From: Streptomyces sp. HmicA12
GTDB lineage: Bacteria > Actinomycetota > Actinomycetes > Streptomycetales > Streptomycetaceae
Reading direction: 5' to 3'
Length of the DNA: 64,000 nt
NCBI RefSeq assembly: GCF_000373565.1
Contig: NZ_KB891797.1
Coordinates: 156,395 to 220,394, forward strand
Part shown: positions 25,640-34,667 of the stretch, one piece after another
How positions within the stretch are numbered: position 1 is the first letter of the stretch
How the letters are laid out: each line of letters starts with the position of its first letter
Made by a program: the position numbers and the translations under genes
The notes under the pieces: generated by a model
Seen by the model: only the letters and a program-made list of their open reading frames with translations
The model's database searches: none
What the model was told of the DNA's origin: nothing

Positions 25640-26617
25640 CTACCGGGCCAGGTCGGACCGGAGCTCGGAGAGGATCTGGTTCGCCGCCGTGTAGCCGATG
25701 CCCTGGATCCACAGTTCGTCGTCCACCTGGTAGACCTTGCCGTCCTTGACGGCCTTCAGGTTCTTCCACAGGCCGCTCGTGGTGGTCTCGGTGACCTTCG
25801 CCCGGCCCGGCCTCCCGTACGTCGACGTGTAGATGACGTCCGCGTCCGCCTTGTCGATCTGCTCGGGGCTGACGTCGTACGAGAATCCGTCCTTGGCCTT
25901 GTCGGTGATCGCGGGCCGGCCGAGGCCGATGTCGGCGAGGATCGTGCCGATGTAGTTCTGCTTGCCGTAGATCCGGATGTCGGCGCCCTCCACGAACCGG
26001 ACGACGTTCACCTCGGTCCTCGCGGCCTTCGCTCTGCCTCCCAGTGCCTCGGTGACGGCGGCGACATGGGTCTCGTACGTCTTGACGGCCTTCTTGGCCT
26101 GCGCCTTCTTGCCCAGGGCGTCGGCGTGCACGAGGAAGTTCTGCTTCCACGGGTAGCCGGTCGTCTCCGTGAGCACGGTCGGGGCGATGGCGCTGAGCTG
26201 CTGGTAGCGCTGCCCGTCGCGGATCTTGCTGCCGAGGATCAGGTCGGGCTTCAGCCCGGCGATCTTCTCCAGGCTGGGGTTGGCGATCTCGCCGACCTCG
26301 GTGATGCCGCTGGTCCTGTCCTTCGGAAGGTACGAGAGGAACGCGTCCTCGGCGCCCGCGCGCGTGGCGCCGACCGGCTTCACACCGAGGGTGATCGCGG
26401 AGTCGAGCTCGGCGGTGTCCAGGACGACGACGCGCTTCGGTGCGTTCTTCACTTTTACGTCGCCCATCGCGGTCCGCACCGTATGAGTGGTGCCCGCGGT
26501 GGTGGGGCCGGAGCCCTTCTTCCCCGAGTCGTCGGAGGTGCAGGCCGTCAGGGTCAGGGCGGTGCTGAGGGCGAGGGTGGTGAGGAGGGTGCCGCGGCGC
26601 TTGAGGGAGGCGTTCAC
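25640..26617 (-). CDS. Iron-siderophore ABC transporter substrate-binding lipoprotein
   Basis: 325 residues. Lipoprotein signal peptide with lipobox LTAC (LALSTALTLTACTSDD), then a Fhu/Fep-type periplasmic-binding fold: VKNAPKRVVVLDTAELDSAITLGVKPVG, AGLKPDLILGSKI, DIGLGRPAITDK and a C-terminal VYQVDDELWIQGIGYTAANQILSEL. It captures a ferric siderophore outside the membrane and delivers it to the FecCD permease pair encoded upstream on the same strand. The 230-nt gap to the ATPase gene contains a palindromic repeat, so it may be expressed at a different level. Siderophore identity unknown. Confidence 0.93.
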   Translation of the reverse strand: MNASLKRRGTLLTTLALSTALTLTACTSDDSGKKGSGPTTAGTTHTVRTAMGDVKVKNAPKRVVVLDTAELDSAITLGVKPVGATRAGAEDAFLSYLPKDRTSGITEVGEIANPSLEKIAGLKPDLILGSKIRDGQRYQQLSAIAPTVLTETTGYPWKQNFLVHADALGKKAQAKKAVKTYETHVAAVTEALGGRAKAARTEVNVVRFVEGADIRIYGKQNYIGTILADIGLGRPAITDKAKDGFSYDVSPEQIDKADADVIYTSTYGRPGRAKVTETTTSGLWKNLKAVKDGKVYQVDDELWIQGIGYTAANQILSELRSDLAR

Positions 26618-26680
26618 TGTGGTGCCTTTCGGGTCGTCGGGCTGCCTTGCGTGGGTGCGTTGCCGGGTGCTCGTTTCGTC

Positions 26681-26800
26681 GTGGCTGGTCGCGCAGTTCC
26701 CCGCGCCCCTGGGACGAGCTCAGCTCGTCCAGGGGAAGGCTGCGCGGAGCGCATGCCTTCAGGGGCGCGGGGAACTGCGCGAAGCAGGACCACCGGTCCG
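26681..26800. repeat. Dispersed palindromic repeat, copy E
   Basis: Core arms 26690-26705 and 26766-26781 (CGCGCAGTTCCCCGCG and complement), centre GACGAGCT/AGCTCGTC. It lies inside the iron transporter operon, between the ATPase gene and the binding-protein gene. In RNA it would form a stable hairpin and may set differential expression within the operon. Confidence 0.9.
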
Positions 26801-26847
26801 TAGCCGCCCGTGAAGCAGGAGCCAGGCAGACGGACCGGCGAGGGCGA

Positions 26848-27645
26848 TCACGGCGCCGGGGCGTGCCAAGGCGAACCCGGGACGACCAGAGGGGACCCCG
26901 TGACCGGGTCGGGGACCACCACGCACTCCAGGCCGAAGACCTCGCGCACCAGCTCCGCCGTGACCACCTTGCCCGGCTCCCCCTCCGCCACGATCCGCCC
27001 CTCCTTCATCGCCACCAGATGATCGGCGTACCGTGCGGCCTGGTTGAGATCGTGCAGCACGACAGCGACCGTACGCCCCTTGTCGTGGTTCAACTGGCGT
27101 ACCAGGTCCAGGACTTCGACCTGGTGCGAGATGTCCAGGTAGGTGGTCGGCTCGTCCAGGAGCAGGATCTCCGTCTCCTGCGCGAGGGCCATCGCGATCC
27201 AGACCCGCTGCCGCTGGCCCCCGGAGAGTTCGTCGACGCCGCGGTCCGCGAGGGCCGCGACGTCGGTGCGTTCCATCGCCTCCGTGACGGCCCGCTCGTC
27301 CGCGTCGGACCACTGCTGCCACCAGTGCTGATGCGGCTGCCGCCCGCGCGAGACCAGATCGGCGACGGTGATCGCCTCGGGCGCGACCGGCGTCTGGGGC
27401 AGCAGCCCGATCTGCTGGGCGATCCTCTTGGTGGGCAGCTCGGCGAGCGCCTTGCCGTCGAGGACGACGGACCCGCCGGCCGGCTTCAGCAGCCGCCCGA
27501 GCGCCCGCAGGGTCGTCGACTTGCCGCACGCGTTGGGGCCGACGATGACGGTGACCTGCCCGTCGGGCACGGCCAGGTCGAGCTCGCGCACGACGACCCG
27601 GTCGTCGTAGGCGAGCGTCAGGTCGCGGGCCGAGAGCCGGCTCAT
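26848..27645 (-). CDS. Iron-siderophore ABC transporter ATPase
   Basis: 265 residues, FepC/FhuC-type ATP-binding subunit. Walker [10 protein letters not shown] (36-44), Q-loop in [14 protein letters not shown], signature LSGGQ (140-144), Walker B and catalytic Glu in [11 protein letters not shown] (162-171), and the H-loop His in [14 protein letters not shown]. It powers uptake through the two FecCD permeases. Starts with GGAGG ahead of the ATG, and its start overlaps the stop of the preceding permease by 4 nt. It ends in a Val/Pro-rich tail usual for actinobacterial members. Confidence 0.96.
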   Translation of the reverse strand: MSRLSARDLTLAYDDRVVVRELDLAVPDGQVTVIVGPNACGKSTTLRALGRLLKPAGGSVVLDGKALAELPTKRIAQQIGLLPQTPVAPEAITVADLVSRGRQPHQHWWQQWSDADERAVTEAMERTDVAALADRGVDELSGGQRQRVWIAMALAQETEILLLDEPTTYLDISHQVEVLDLVRQLNHDKGRTVAVVLHDLNQAARYADHLVAMKEGRIVAEGEPGKVVTAELVREVFGLECVVVPDPVTGSPLVVPGSPWHAPAP

Positions 27646-28712
27646 GAGGTACCTCCGGAACTGGCGCGGACAGCGGCCCGGCCACGCACGATCAGCCAGA
27701 TCAGATAGGGCGCCCCGACGGCGGCCGTCAGCACGCCCACCGGCAGTTCGGTCGGCGAGAACAGACGCCGGGCCAGCAGGTCCCCCACCACCACGATCAG
27801 CGCGCCGAGCAGCGCCGACGTGACCAGCGGGATCTGTGCCGTACGCGTCACCCGGCGGGCGATCTGCGGCGCGAGCAGCGCCACGAAGTCGACCGGCCCG
27901 GCCGCGCCCGTGGCCAGCGACGCGAGCACCACGCCCAGCGCGACGAGCCCGAGCCGTACCCGCCCGAGCCGCACCCCGAGCGCGGTCGCCGTGTCGTCGT
28001 CCAGCGAGACGGTGCGCTGCGCGCGGGCGGCCCACGCGACGCAGGGCGTGAGCAGCAGCAGGCTCCAGGCCAGCGGCTGCGCCTCCGCCCAGCCGCGCCC
28101 GTTGAGGGAGCCCGTCATCCAGATCTGCGCCTGCTGGGCGACGAGATAGTCGCCCTTGGTCATGAACAGGGTCGTCACCGACCGCAGGGCGATCGCGAAG
28201 CCGATGCCGATCAGCACGAAGCGCGTGGCGTGCAGCCCGCCGCGCCACGCGAAGACGTAGACGAGGGCCGCGGCCAGCACGCCGCCGCCCACGGAGACGT
28301 AGGGCAGATACGCGTACGAGGTGAGGCCGAAGGTCATGGCCGCCACGGTCACCGCGCTCGCGCCCTGGCTGATGCCGATGATGTCGGGGCTCGCGAGGGG
28401 GTTGCGGGCGACGGTCTGGATCAGGGCGCCCGCCACACCGAACGCCGCGCCCACCAACAGGCCGACGACCATGCGGGGTTCGCGCAGGGTGCCGACGACC
28501 AGCTCGTCCGGCGACGGCTGCCCGGTGAGGACCTTGAAGACCTCGGCGGGGCCGATGAACTGCTCCCCGACACAGAGGTACGCCACACAGCTCACGGCCA
28601 GCGCCACCGCGCAGACCGCCGCGACGACGGTCGCCCGCCGGTGCACCAGGAACCGGGCGCGGCCGGCGCGGGCGACGGCGTACCCGGCGGGACGTATGCC
28701 GATGCCGCTCAC
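27642..28712 (-). CDS. Iron-siderophore ABC permease, FecCD family (second)
   Basis: 356 residues with nine to ten membrane helices. FecCD motifs: [44 protein letters not shown], the helix-hinge segment [21 protein letters not shown], and [29 protein letters not shown] at the end. It forms the transmembrane heterodimer with the adjacent permease. 4-nt overlaps on both sides indicate tight translational coupling in the operon permease-permease-ATPase. Confidence 0.95.
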   Translation of the reverse strand: MSGIGIRPAGYAVARAGRARFLVHRRATVVAAVCAVALAVSCVAYLCVGEQFIGPAEVFKVLTGQPSPDELVVGTLREPRMVVGLLVGAAFGVAGALIQTVARNPLASPDIIGISQGASAVTVAAMTFGLTSYAYLPYVSVGGGVLAAALVYVFAWRGGLHATRFVLIGIGFAIALRSVTTLFMTKGDYLVAQQAQIWMTGSLNGRGWAEAQPLAWSLLLLTPCVAWAARAQRTVSLDDDTATALGVRLGRVRLGLVALGVVLASLATGAAGPVDFVALLAPQIARRVTRTAQIPLVTSALLGALIVVVGDLLARRLFSPTELPVGVLTAAVGAPYLIWLIVRGRAAVRASSGGTS

Positions 28713-29722
28713 GCCGGTACCGCCTTCCTGCGCACCAGCGTCACGAGGAACGGCACCCCGATGAGCGCGGTCATCACCCCGGCCGGCACCTCGCTGGGCG
28801 GGAAGATCACCCGGCCCACCGTGTCCGAGACCAGCAGCATCACGGGCCCCACGAGCGCCGCCATCGGCAGCAGCCAGCGGTGGTCGGAGCCGACCACGGC
28901 GCGCGCGATGTGCGGCACGGCGAGCCCGATGAAGGCGATGGGCCCGGCGGCCGCGACCCCCACACCGGTCAGCACGGTCGCGCCGAGCCCGCCCACGATC
29001 CGTACGGTCGCCACCCGCTGCCCGAGCCCCTTCGCCACGTCCTCGCCGAGCGCGAGCGCGTCGAGCCCGCGGGCGACGGACAGCACGAGGACCACGCCCA
29101 CCAGCAGGAACGGCCAGGTCTGGCCGATGAGATCGGCGTCACGGCCGGACAGCGATCCGACCTGCCAGAACCGGAACTCGTCGAGCGCCGACGCCTTGGT
29201 GGTCAGCACGGCGGTGGTCACCGACACCAGCAGCGCGTTGATCGCGGCGCCGCCGAGCGCGAGCTTCACGGGCGTCGCCCCGCCCCGCCCGCTCGCGGCG
29301 ATCGCGTACACGGCGACGGACGCGATCCCGGCCCCGGCGAACGCGAACCACACGTACCCGGTCAGCGTGTGGATGCCCAGGTACGCGAGGGCGAGCACGA
29401 CACCGACCGAGGCGCCCTGGCTGATGCCGAGGATGCCGGGGTCGGCGATGGGGTTGCGGGTGATGCCCTGGAGCACGGTCCCGGCCAGCGCGAGGGACGC
29501 GCCGACCATGATCCCGACGACGGTGCGCGGCACGCGCAGCCCCCGTACGACCTCGGCGGCATCGCTGTGCCCGCCGTGCAGCAGGGCGTCGAGGACGGCG
29601 GACGGCGCGATCGGGCGGGCGCCCACCGCGAGGCTGAGCAGCACCGCGAGCGCCAGGGCCACGACGGCCGCCACGATCGCACCTGCCCTGACAGCACCGA
29701 CGGCACCGGGTCTGACGGGCAT
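28709..29722 (-). CDS. Iron-siderophore ABC permease, FecCD family (first)
   Basis: 337 residues. FecCD permease with [45 protein letters not shown], then [19 protein letters not shown] and [30 protein letters not shown]. First gene of the operon; the upstream gap contains an iron-box-like palindrome, so repression by DmdR1/IdeR-type regulators under iron-replete conditions is likely. The partner HAD gene is divergent. Confidence 0.95.
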   Translation of the reverse strand: MPVRPGAVGAVRAGAIVAAVVALALAVLLSLAVGARPIAPSAVLDALLHGGHSDAAEVVRGLRVPRTVVGIMVGASLALAGTVLQGITRNPIADPGILGISQGASVGVVLALAYLGIHTLTGYVWFAFAGAGIASVAVYAIAASGRGGATPVKLALGGAAINALLVSVTTAVLTTKASALDEFRFWQVGSLSGRDADLIGQTWPFLLVGVVLVLSVARGLDALALGEDVAKGLGQRVATVRIVGGLGATVLTGVGVAAAGPIAFIGLAVPHIARAVVGSDHRWLLPMAALVGPVMLLVSDTVGRVIFPPSEVPAGVMTALIGVPFLVTLVRRKAVPA

Positions 29723-29764
29723 GAGCGTGCTCTCCCAGGAGGTGAGGCCGAGGCAGGGGCGGGG

Positions 29765-29783
29765 CTTGGTAAGGCTTAGCTAA
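29765..29783. promoter_or_regulatory. Candidate iron box (DmdR1/IdeR-type)
   Basis: Read on the minus strand, TTAGCTAAGCCTTACCAAG agrees at 13 of 19 positions with the consensus TTAGGTTAGGCTAACCTAA as I recall it. It lies 43 nt upstream of the first permease start. Partial match, so binding strength is uncertain; the location ahead of a siderophore importer supports it. Confidence 0.6.
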
Positions 29784-29820
29784 GTATGTGCTGTGAAGGC
29801 TCATCGTATGCCGGGGCAGA

Positions 29821-30495
29821 ATGGCGTTCATGGCTGCCCTCACAGATCCCGCAGATCCCGCGTCCGCCACGGAAACCGGCGCGGGCCCCGTCGTCGGCTT
29901 CGACCTCGACATGACGCTGATCGACTCGCGCCCCGGGATCCGTGCGACCTGGGTGGCACTGGCCGAGCAGACCGGCGCGTACGTCGACGTCGACCTGGTC
30001 GTCTCGCGCCTCGGCCCGCCGCTGACCGACGAGATGGCCAACTGGTTCCCGGCCGACCGGATCCCGGCCATGACCGACCTCTACCGTGAGATGTATCCCA
30101 CATACGCCATCGAGCCGACGCTGCCGATGCCGGGCGTCCGCGAGACGGTCGCCGCCGTGCACGCCGCGGGCGGCCGGGTGGTCGTCGTCACCGCCAAGTA
30201 CGAGCCCAACGCGAAGCTGCACCTGGCCCACCTCGGCATCGACGCGGACGTCGTCGTCGGTGATCTGTGGGCGGAGGGCAAGGGGGCGGCGCTGGAGGAG
30301 CACGGCGCGAGCGTCTACGTCGGCGATCATGTCGGTGACGTACGCGGAGCACGCACCGCGCAGGCGCTGTCGGTCGGCGTCACCACGGGCCCGTGCGACG
30401 CGGACGAACTGCGTGCCGCGGGCGCCGACGTGATCCTCGCCGGCCTGACCGAGTTCCCGTCCTGGCTCGCGGGCTACGTGGCCGAACGCGCCTGA
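29821..30495 (+). CDS. HAD-superfamily phosphatase
   Basis: 224 residues. HAD fold with motif I VGFDLDMTLIDS (nucleophile Asp and acid/base Asp), cap domain (LVVSRLGPPLTDEMANWFPADRIPAMTDLYREMYPTYA), motif II VVVVTAKYE, motif III Lys in GKGAALEEHG, and motif IV VYVGDHVGDVRGA. It resembles phosphoglycolate phosphatase-like (Gph) enzymes, but the substrate is not defined. Two ATGs (29821 and 29830) are possible. It ends inside the opposing small membrane protein gene. Confidence 0.9.
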   Translation: MAFMAALTDPADPASATETGAGPVVGFDLDMTLIDSRPGIRATWVALAEQTGAYVDVDLVVSRLGPPLTDEMANWFPADRIPAMTDLYREMYPTYAIEPTLPMPGVRETVAAVHAAGGRVVVVTAKYEPNAKLHLAHLGIDADVVVGDLWAEGKGAALEEHGASVYVGDHVGDVRGARTAQALSVGVTTGPCDADELRAAGADVILAGLTEFPSWLAGYVAERA

Positions 30496-30734
30496 CGGCG
30501 CTGGACGGCGATCCCGCGCAGCACTCCCGCCGCCGCCAGCAGGAAGCCGACGCCCATCAACATGCACACCGCGTAGGCGACCGGCGGGAACGGGTCGGTG
30601 TGGAGGAACAGCGGGGCCACCGTGACGAGGGTGGCGACCGCCCCCACGACGAAGACGATGCCGCCCGCTTTCACGAGTCCGTCGCCCGGACCGGTCTCGG
30701 CCGCCCGGGAATTGGCTTGGGTTTTGTCACGCAC
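30474..30734 (-). CDS. Small two-helix membrane protein
   Basis: 86 residues from a GTG (VRDKTQANSRAAETGPGDG), with a short polar N-terminus and two hydrophobic helices (VKAGGIVFVVGAVATLVTVAPLFL and AYAVCMLMGVGFLLAAAGVLRGIA), ending in a basic tail. Conserved in style with integral membrane proteins encoded beside the cold-shock gene in Streptomyces. A further-upstream start at 30782 lacks support; GGCGGG precedes the GTG. Function unknown. Confidence 0.75.
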   Translation of the reverse strand: MRDKTQANSRAAETGPGDGLVKAGGIVFVVGAVATLVTVAPLFLHTDPFPPVAYAVCMLMGVGFLLAAAGVLRGIAVQRRQARSAT

Positions 30735-30812
30735 CCCGCCAGGGTAGTTCCCAGCCCATAAGGACAAACAGCGGGCAGGCACGGGACGGTCACGGGACGG
30801 CCACAGAACGTC

Positions 30813-30840
30813 TTGTCACCGGCTCCGCGCCCCATAGTGT
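30813..30840 (+). promoter_or_regulatory. Probable promoter of the cold-shock gene
   Basis: TTGTCA and TAGTGT separated by 16 nt. It would give a transcript with roughly 75 nt of leader before the GTG start, which is common for cold-shock genes. Consensus match is moderate. Confidence 0.45.
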
Positions 30841-30919
30841 TGGTCGCGGCGGGTCGGACCACGACCCGCTGCACTGCTATCCAGAGCGTTTTCTTCAGTG
30901 ACGAGGACGAGGACTCCAG

Positions 30920-31303
30920 GTGCCTACCGGCAAGGTCAAGTGGTTCAACAGCGAGAAGGGCTTCGGCTTCCTCTCCCGCGACGACGGCGGCGACGTCTTC
31001 GTGCACTCCTCCGTACTTCCGGCCGGCGTCGACTCCCTCAAGCCCGGCCAGCGCGTCGAGTTCGGGGTGGTCGCAGGGCAGCGCGGCGACCAGGCGCTCT
31101 CGGTCACGATCCTCGACCCGACCCCGTCCGTGGCCGCGGCCCAGCGCCGCAAGCCCGACGAACTGGCGTCGATCGTCCAGGACCTGACGACGCTTCTGGA
31201 GAACATCACGCCGATGCTGGAGCGCGGCCGCTACCCCGACAAGGCGGCCGGCGCGAAGATCGCGGGCCTGCTGCGCGCGGTCGCCGACCAGCTGGACGTC
31301 TGA
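30920..31303 (+). CDS. Cold-shock domain protein with C-terminal helical extension
   Basis: 127 residues. The N-terminal cold-shock OB-fold has RNP1 KGFGFLS and RNP2 VFVHSS, which bind single-stranded RNA or DNA. It is followed by an unusual ~60-residue tail (VAAAQRRKPDELASIVQDLTTLLENITPMLERG) predicted to be helical and able to dimerise or bind a partner. Classical CspA-type proteins are about 67 residues, so this is the extended actinobacterial form. GTG start with no strong ribosome site (GGACTCCAG). Confidence 0.93.
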   Translation: MPTGKVKWFNSEKGFGFLSRDDGGDVFVHSSVLPAGVDSLKPGQRVEFGVVAGQRGDQALSVTILDPTPSVAAAQRRKPDELASIVQDLTTLLENITPMLERGRYPDKAAGAKIAGLLRAVADQLDV

Positions 31304-31316
31304 CGGGCCCCGCCCC

Positions 31317-32204
31317 ATGTGTGTGTCGAGCGCGCCCGCGCACTTCGCCGGTACGGCGTTGTACGTCGGGCGCGTGACGCATCCCCGGCACGGCGTCACA
31401 CACGTCCTCGGCTACCGCAACACCGTGGAGAACCGCTCCGACGGCCCGAACGCGATGCTGCTGCACCTGCCCGCGCACCGCATGACGCGGGCCGGCTTTC
31501 TTTTCACGGCGCACCATCCGGAGCTGATGGACGTCCTGGTCGACGCGGTCCGGCCGAAGGACCTCGCGCTGATGGGCGGCATCGACTGGATGGGCGGCGA
31601 CGAGACCCGGACCGCCCCCGCCGAGGTCTTCGACCACGACATCTACACGGTCGTGCTCGCCGCCGACGCCCGCGCGATCCCGGCCGCGCTCGCCGAGGTC
31701 CCGCGGCACAAGCGCCCCCGGATCGACCCGGACCTCATCGACTTCTACGCGACCCGGTACCCGGACCACGTACTGGCCCTGTGCTGCTTCGACAACGCCG
31801 AGGCGGCCCGCGCGGCGCCCCTGTTCCTCCGGTATCGCCCGCACGATCCGGACCTGCTCACCGCGGCCGCCCTCGACTGCCACACCGGCGGCCCGCCGAC
31901 GCCCGGCGAACCCGTCGTCACCGACCACCTGCTGGTCTTCGGCACCGACGAGGCAGGGCCCGGCTGGGGCGAGGAGGTCGGCTACCCCGGGGGCACGCAC
32001 GGCGGCGGCCCGCGCCGCTCGCTGCGCGCCTTCCTGCCGGACCGGGTCATGGGCGCCCACTTCCCGCACCAGCCGCTGCCCAACGGCGACTTCGCGCTCG
32101 CCCACACCGACCTGCTCGCGGGGCGCCTGGACCGCATCGTCCGCGTCCCGCCGACGTCCTGGGGGCCGCCGGTGCCGGCGGCCCCGCACTGGCGGACGCC
32201 GTAA
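31317..32204 (+). CDS. Conserved hypothetical protein
   Basis: 295 residues, no signal peptide or membrane helix. It begins MCVSSAPAHFAGTALYVGRV, followed by GVTHVLGYRNTVENRSDGPNAMLLHLP; later it has YPDHVLALCCFDNAEAARAAPLFLRYRP and an N-rich/P-rich C-terminus with MGAHFPHQPLPNGDFALAH. The first residue after Met is Cys, which recalls N-terminal nucleophile enzymes, and similar proteins occur sporadically in other bacteria, but I cannot name a function. It starts 13 nt after the cold-shock gene and may be co-transcribed with it. Confidence 0.75.
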   Translation: MCVSSAPAHFAGTALYVGRVTHPRHGVTHVLGYRNTVENRSDGPNAMLLHLPAHRMTRAGFLFTAHHPELMDVLVDAVRPKDLALMGGIDWMGGDETRTAPAEVFDHDIYTVVLAADARAIPAALAEVPRHKRPRIDPDLIDFYATRYPDHVLALCCFDNAEAARAAPLFLRYRPHDPDLLTAAALDCHTGGPPTPGEPVVTDHLLVFGTDEAGPGWGEEVGYPGGTHGGGPRRSLRAFLPDRVMGAHFPHQPLPNGDFALAHTDLLAGRLDRIVRVPPTSWGPPVPAAPHWRTP

Positions 32205-32230
32205 CCGGTTCGGCCCGTTCGCCGCATCCG

Positions 32231-32983
32231 TTACTTCGTCCGCGCGCGCAGCCATTCCTCGATCGTCGGCCCGACGATCCGCGCCGCGGCGGGAGCCAGC
32301 TGCGCGCCTTCGGCCAGCGCGGGGACCGCCGCGGGAACGGTCCGCACGGGCCGCGCGTCACCCCGCGCGGCGAGCAGCCGCCGCGTCAGCTCGGGCAGCC
32401 GGATCGTCTCGGGCCCCGACAGCTCGACGACCTCCGGCGCGTCCGCGGCCACGGTGAGCGCGGCCACGACGTCGGCGACGGCGTCCGCCGCGACCGGCTG
32501 GACCAGCCAGTCCCCGACGGTGACCTCGGTGTCGCCGAGGACCACGGCCGCCGGGTTGGTGGCGAACTCGTGCCACTGCGTGGTCTTCACGATCGTGGTC
32601 CGCAGCCCGCTCGCGGCCACCGCCTTCTCCTGCTCGCGCTTGGCGACGTAGTACAGGTTCTGGTCGAAGACCGGGTTCTCGATGTTGCAGATGGAGACCA
32701 GGACGAACCGGGGGACACCCAGCTCGCGCGCCGTGTCGAGCAGCAGGCGGGTGGCTCCGGCCACGGTCCCGACGACGTCGGCCGCCGGGTCGGAGGGGAA
32801 CGCGTTCGCCGCGTCGATCACCGCGTCCGCCCCGGCGAGCGCCTCCTTCAGGCCCTCGCCGGTGTGCAGGTCGACCCCGGCCGAGCGGGAGACCGGCACC
32901 ACGGTGTGGCCGGCCGCCGTGAGCCGGGCGGCGATCTTCGCGCCGGCCGTTCCGGTGGCTCCCGCGACGGCGATCCTGCTCAT
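32231..32983 (-). CDS. NmrA-like NAD(P)-binding SDR family protein
   Basis: 250 residues, atypical short-chain dehydrogenase. The N-terminal Rossmann motif is IAVAGATGTAGAKIAARLTAAGH; DAVIDAANAF follows strand 4, then RFVLVSICNIE and a YxxxK-like YVAKREQEKAVAAS. Substrate unknown; such proteins act as epimerase-like reductases or redox sensors. It converges with the hypothetical gene (27-nt gap). Start chosen at MSRIAVAG; upstream codons have poor coding character. Confidence 0.88.
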   Translation of the reverse strand: MSRIAVAGATGTAGAKIAARLTAAGHTVVPVSRSAGVDLHTGEGLKEALAGADAVIDAANAFPSDPAADVVGTVAGATRLLLDTARELGVPRFVLVSICNIENPVFDQNLYYVAKREQEKAVAASGLRTTIVKTTQWHEFATNPAAVVLGDTEVTVGDWLVQPVAADAVADVVAALTVAADAPEVVELSGPETIRLPELTRRLLAARGDARPVRTVPAAVPALAEGAQLAPAAARIVGPTIEEWLRARTK

Positions 32984-33105
32984 GTCCGCACCTTCTTCCG
33001 TGACGTCCCGCGTGCTGTTTCCGCTGGGTACGTCATCGAATCTACGGCGGGAAAAGACCCGCCGCATGGTGCATTCGGCGGCCGGAATCGTGGGTCAATT
33101 CCCGC

Positions 33106-33996
33106 TTACGGGAATGTCAGCGCGTCCGGTGCCAGCGCCGGGACCAGGCCCTCGGCGGCGGCCCGGGTGAGCAGCCCGCGGATCGCCGCGTAACCGTCCT
33201 CGCCGAGATCGGCGGTGAACTCGTTCACGTACAGGCCGATGTGCTGGTCGGCGACGGACGGGTCCATCTCCTGCGCGTGCGCCATGACGTACGGCCGCGA
33301 GACCTCGGGCTCGTCCCAGGCCGCCCGGACCGAGGTGCGCACCGCGTCCGCGTAGCCGCGCAGCTTCTCGGCGCCCAGGTCGCGCCGCGCGATGATCGCG
33401 CCGAGCGGGATCGGCAGGCCCGTCGTGGCCTCCCAGTGCTCGCCCATGTCGGCGAGCTTGTGCAGGCCGTAGTTCTGGTAGGTGAAGCGGGCCTCGTGGA
33501 TGACGAGTCCGGCGTCGATCTTCCCGTCGCGCACGGCGGGCATGATCTCGTGGAACGGCATGACGACGATCTCGCCGACCCCGCCACCGGGGACGGTGTC
33601 GGCCGCCCACAGCCGGAACAGCAGGTACGCGGTCGAGGTCTCGCTCGGCACCGCGACGCGCTTGTCGGAGAGGTCCACGCCCGGCTCGCGGGTCAGGACG
33701 AGGGGCCCGCAGCCGCGGCCGAGCGCGCCGCCGCACGGCAGCAGCGCGTAGTCGTCGAGGACGTACGGCAGGACCGCGTAACTCACCTTGAGGACGTCGT
33801 ACGTGTCCTCGCGGCGCTCCGCGATCCCGTTGGTGATGTCGATGTCGGCGAACGTCACGTCGAGCGCGGGGGCGCCGGGGACGCGGCCGTGGGCCCAGGC
33901 GTCGAAGACGAAGGTGTCGTTCGGGCAGGGCGAGAAGGCGATGCGGACCGCTGCGTCCTCGGCTGCGTTCTCCGCTGTGTTTTCCGTCGTCGTCAT
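33106..33996 (-). CDS. mqnD: 1,4-dihydroxy-6-naphthoate synthase
   Basis: 296 residues. Catalyses the formation of 1,4-dihydroxy-6-naphthoate from cyclic de-hypoxanthine futalosine in the futalosine route to menaquinone, the only respiratory quinone of Streptomyces. Two-lobe periplasmic-binding-like fold without a signal peptide: IAFSPCPNDTFVFDAWAHG near the N-terminus, then DVLKVSYAVLPYVLDDYALLPCGGALGRGCGP, KRVAVPSETSTAYLLFRL, and HEARFTYQNYGLHKL. Its ATG overlaps the mqnB stop by 4 nt. The remaining futalosine genes are not in the window. Confidence 0.96.
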   Translation of the reverse strand: MTTTENTAENAAEDAAVRIAFSPCPNDTFVFDAWAHGRVPGAPALDVTFADIDITNGIAERREDTYDVLKVSYAVLPYVLDDYALLPCGGALGRGCGPLVLTREPGVDLSDKRVAVPSETSTAYLLFRLWAADTVPGGGVGEIVVMPFHEIMPAVRDGKIDAGLVIHEARFTYQNYGLHKLADMGEHWEATTGLPIPLGAIIARRDLGAEKLRGYADAVRTSVRAAWDEPEVSRPYVMAHAQEMDPSVADQHIGLYVNEFTADLGEDGYAAIRGLLTRAAAEGLVPALAPDALTFP

Positions 33997-34667
33997 GTAC
34001 TGCTCCAACTCATCAGGACGGGTGCCGCCTTCCCGAACGCGTCGGTGAGCGCGGCCAGCGCGTCGCCGATGCGCCAGGCGTCGCGGTCGCGGGGCCCGAC
34101 GGCGTTGGAGACGGCGCGTATCTCGGCCACGGGCACGCCGTGCGCGGCGGCGGCCTCGGCGACGCCGAAGCCCTCCATCGCCTCGGCGACGGCGCCGGGG
34201 TGCGACTGGGCGAGCAGCGCGGCACGGTCGGCGGTGCCGGTCACCGTGGAGACGGTGAGCACGGTGCCGACGCCGGCGGAGGTGACCGCGGCGAGGTCTC
34301 GTACGAGGGACGCCGGCGGACGGTGGGTGACGGTGCCGAAGCCGAGTTCGGTGACCGGCACGAAGCCCTCGGGGGTCTCGGCGCCGAGGTCGGCCGCGGT
34401 GATCGCGTCGGCGATCAGGACCGCGCCGGGCGGTGCGGTGAAGCCGCCGCCGATGCCCGCCGAGACGACGAGCGTGTAGGGGCGGCCTTCGAGCGCGGCG
34501 GTGGTCAGCGCGGTGGCGGTGCCGGCCGCGGCGGCCGCGGGGCCGACGCCCACGGCGATCACGTCGATCGCCGGGTCGTCGTCGTGCACGCCGCGTGCCA
34601 CCGCGTCCCGTTCGGCGGGGACGGCGGTGGCGACGAGGACGCGCGAGGCGGGTCCGGTGTCCGTCAG
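33993..34667 (-). CDS. mqnB: Futalosine hydrolase (CTG start proposed)
   Basis: 224 residues. Nucleosidase of the MTA/SAH family that removes hypoxanthine from futalosine in menaquinone synthesis. Sequence: RVLVATAVPAERDAVARG at the N-terminus, SAGIGGGF in the phosphorylase fold, EAMEGFGVAEAAAAHGVPVAEIRAVSNAVGPRDRDAWRIGDAL with the catalytic Glu/Asp region. No ATG, GTG or TTG precedes the first beta-strand; the first in-frame GTG would delete it. A CTG within CTGA overlaps the DUF2771 stop, and homologues begin at this place, so CTG is proposed. Overlap with mqnD is 4 nt. Confidence 0.9.
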   Translation of the reverse strand: MTDTGPASRVLVATAVPAERDAVARGVHDDDPAIDVIAVGVGPAAAAAGTATALTTAALEGRPYTLVVSAGIGGGFTAPPGAVLIADAITAADLGAETPEGFVPVTELGFGTVTHRPPASLVRDLAAVTSAGVGTVLTVSTVTGTADRAALLAQSHPGAVAEAMEGFGVAEAAAAHGVPVAEIRAVSNAVGPRDRDAWRIGDALAALTDAFGKAAPVLMSWSST

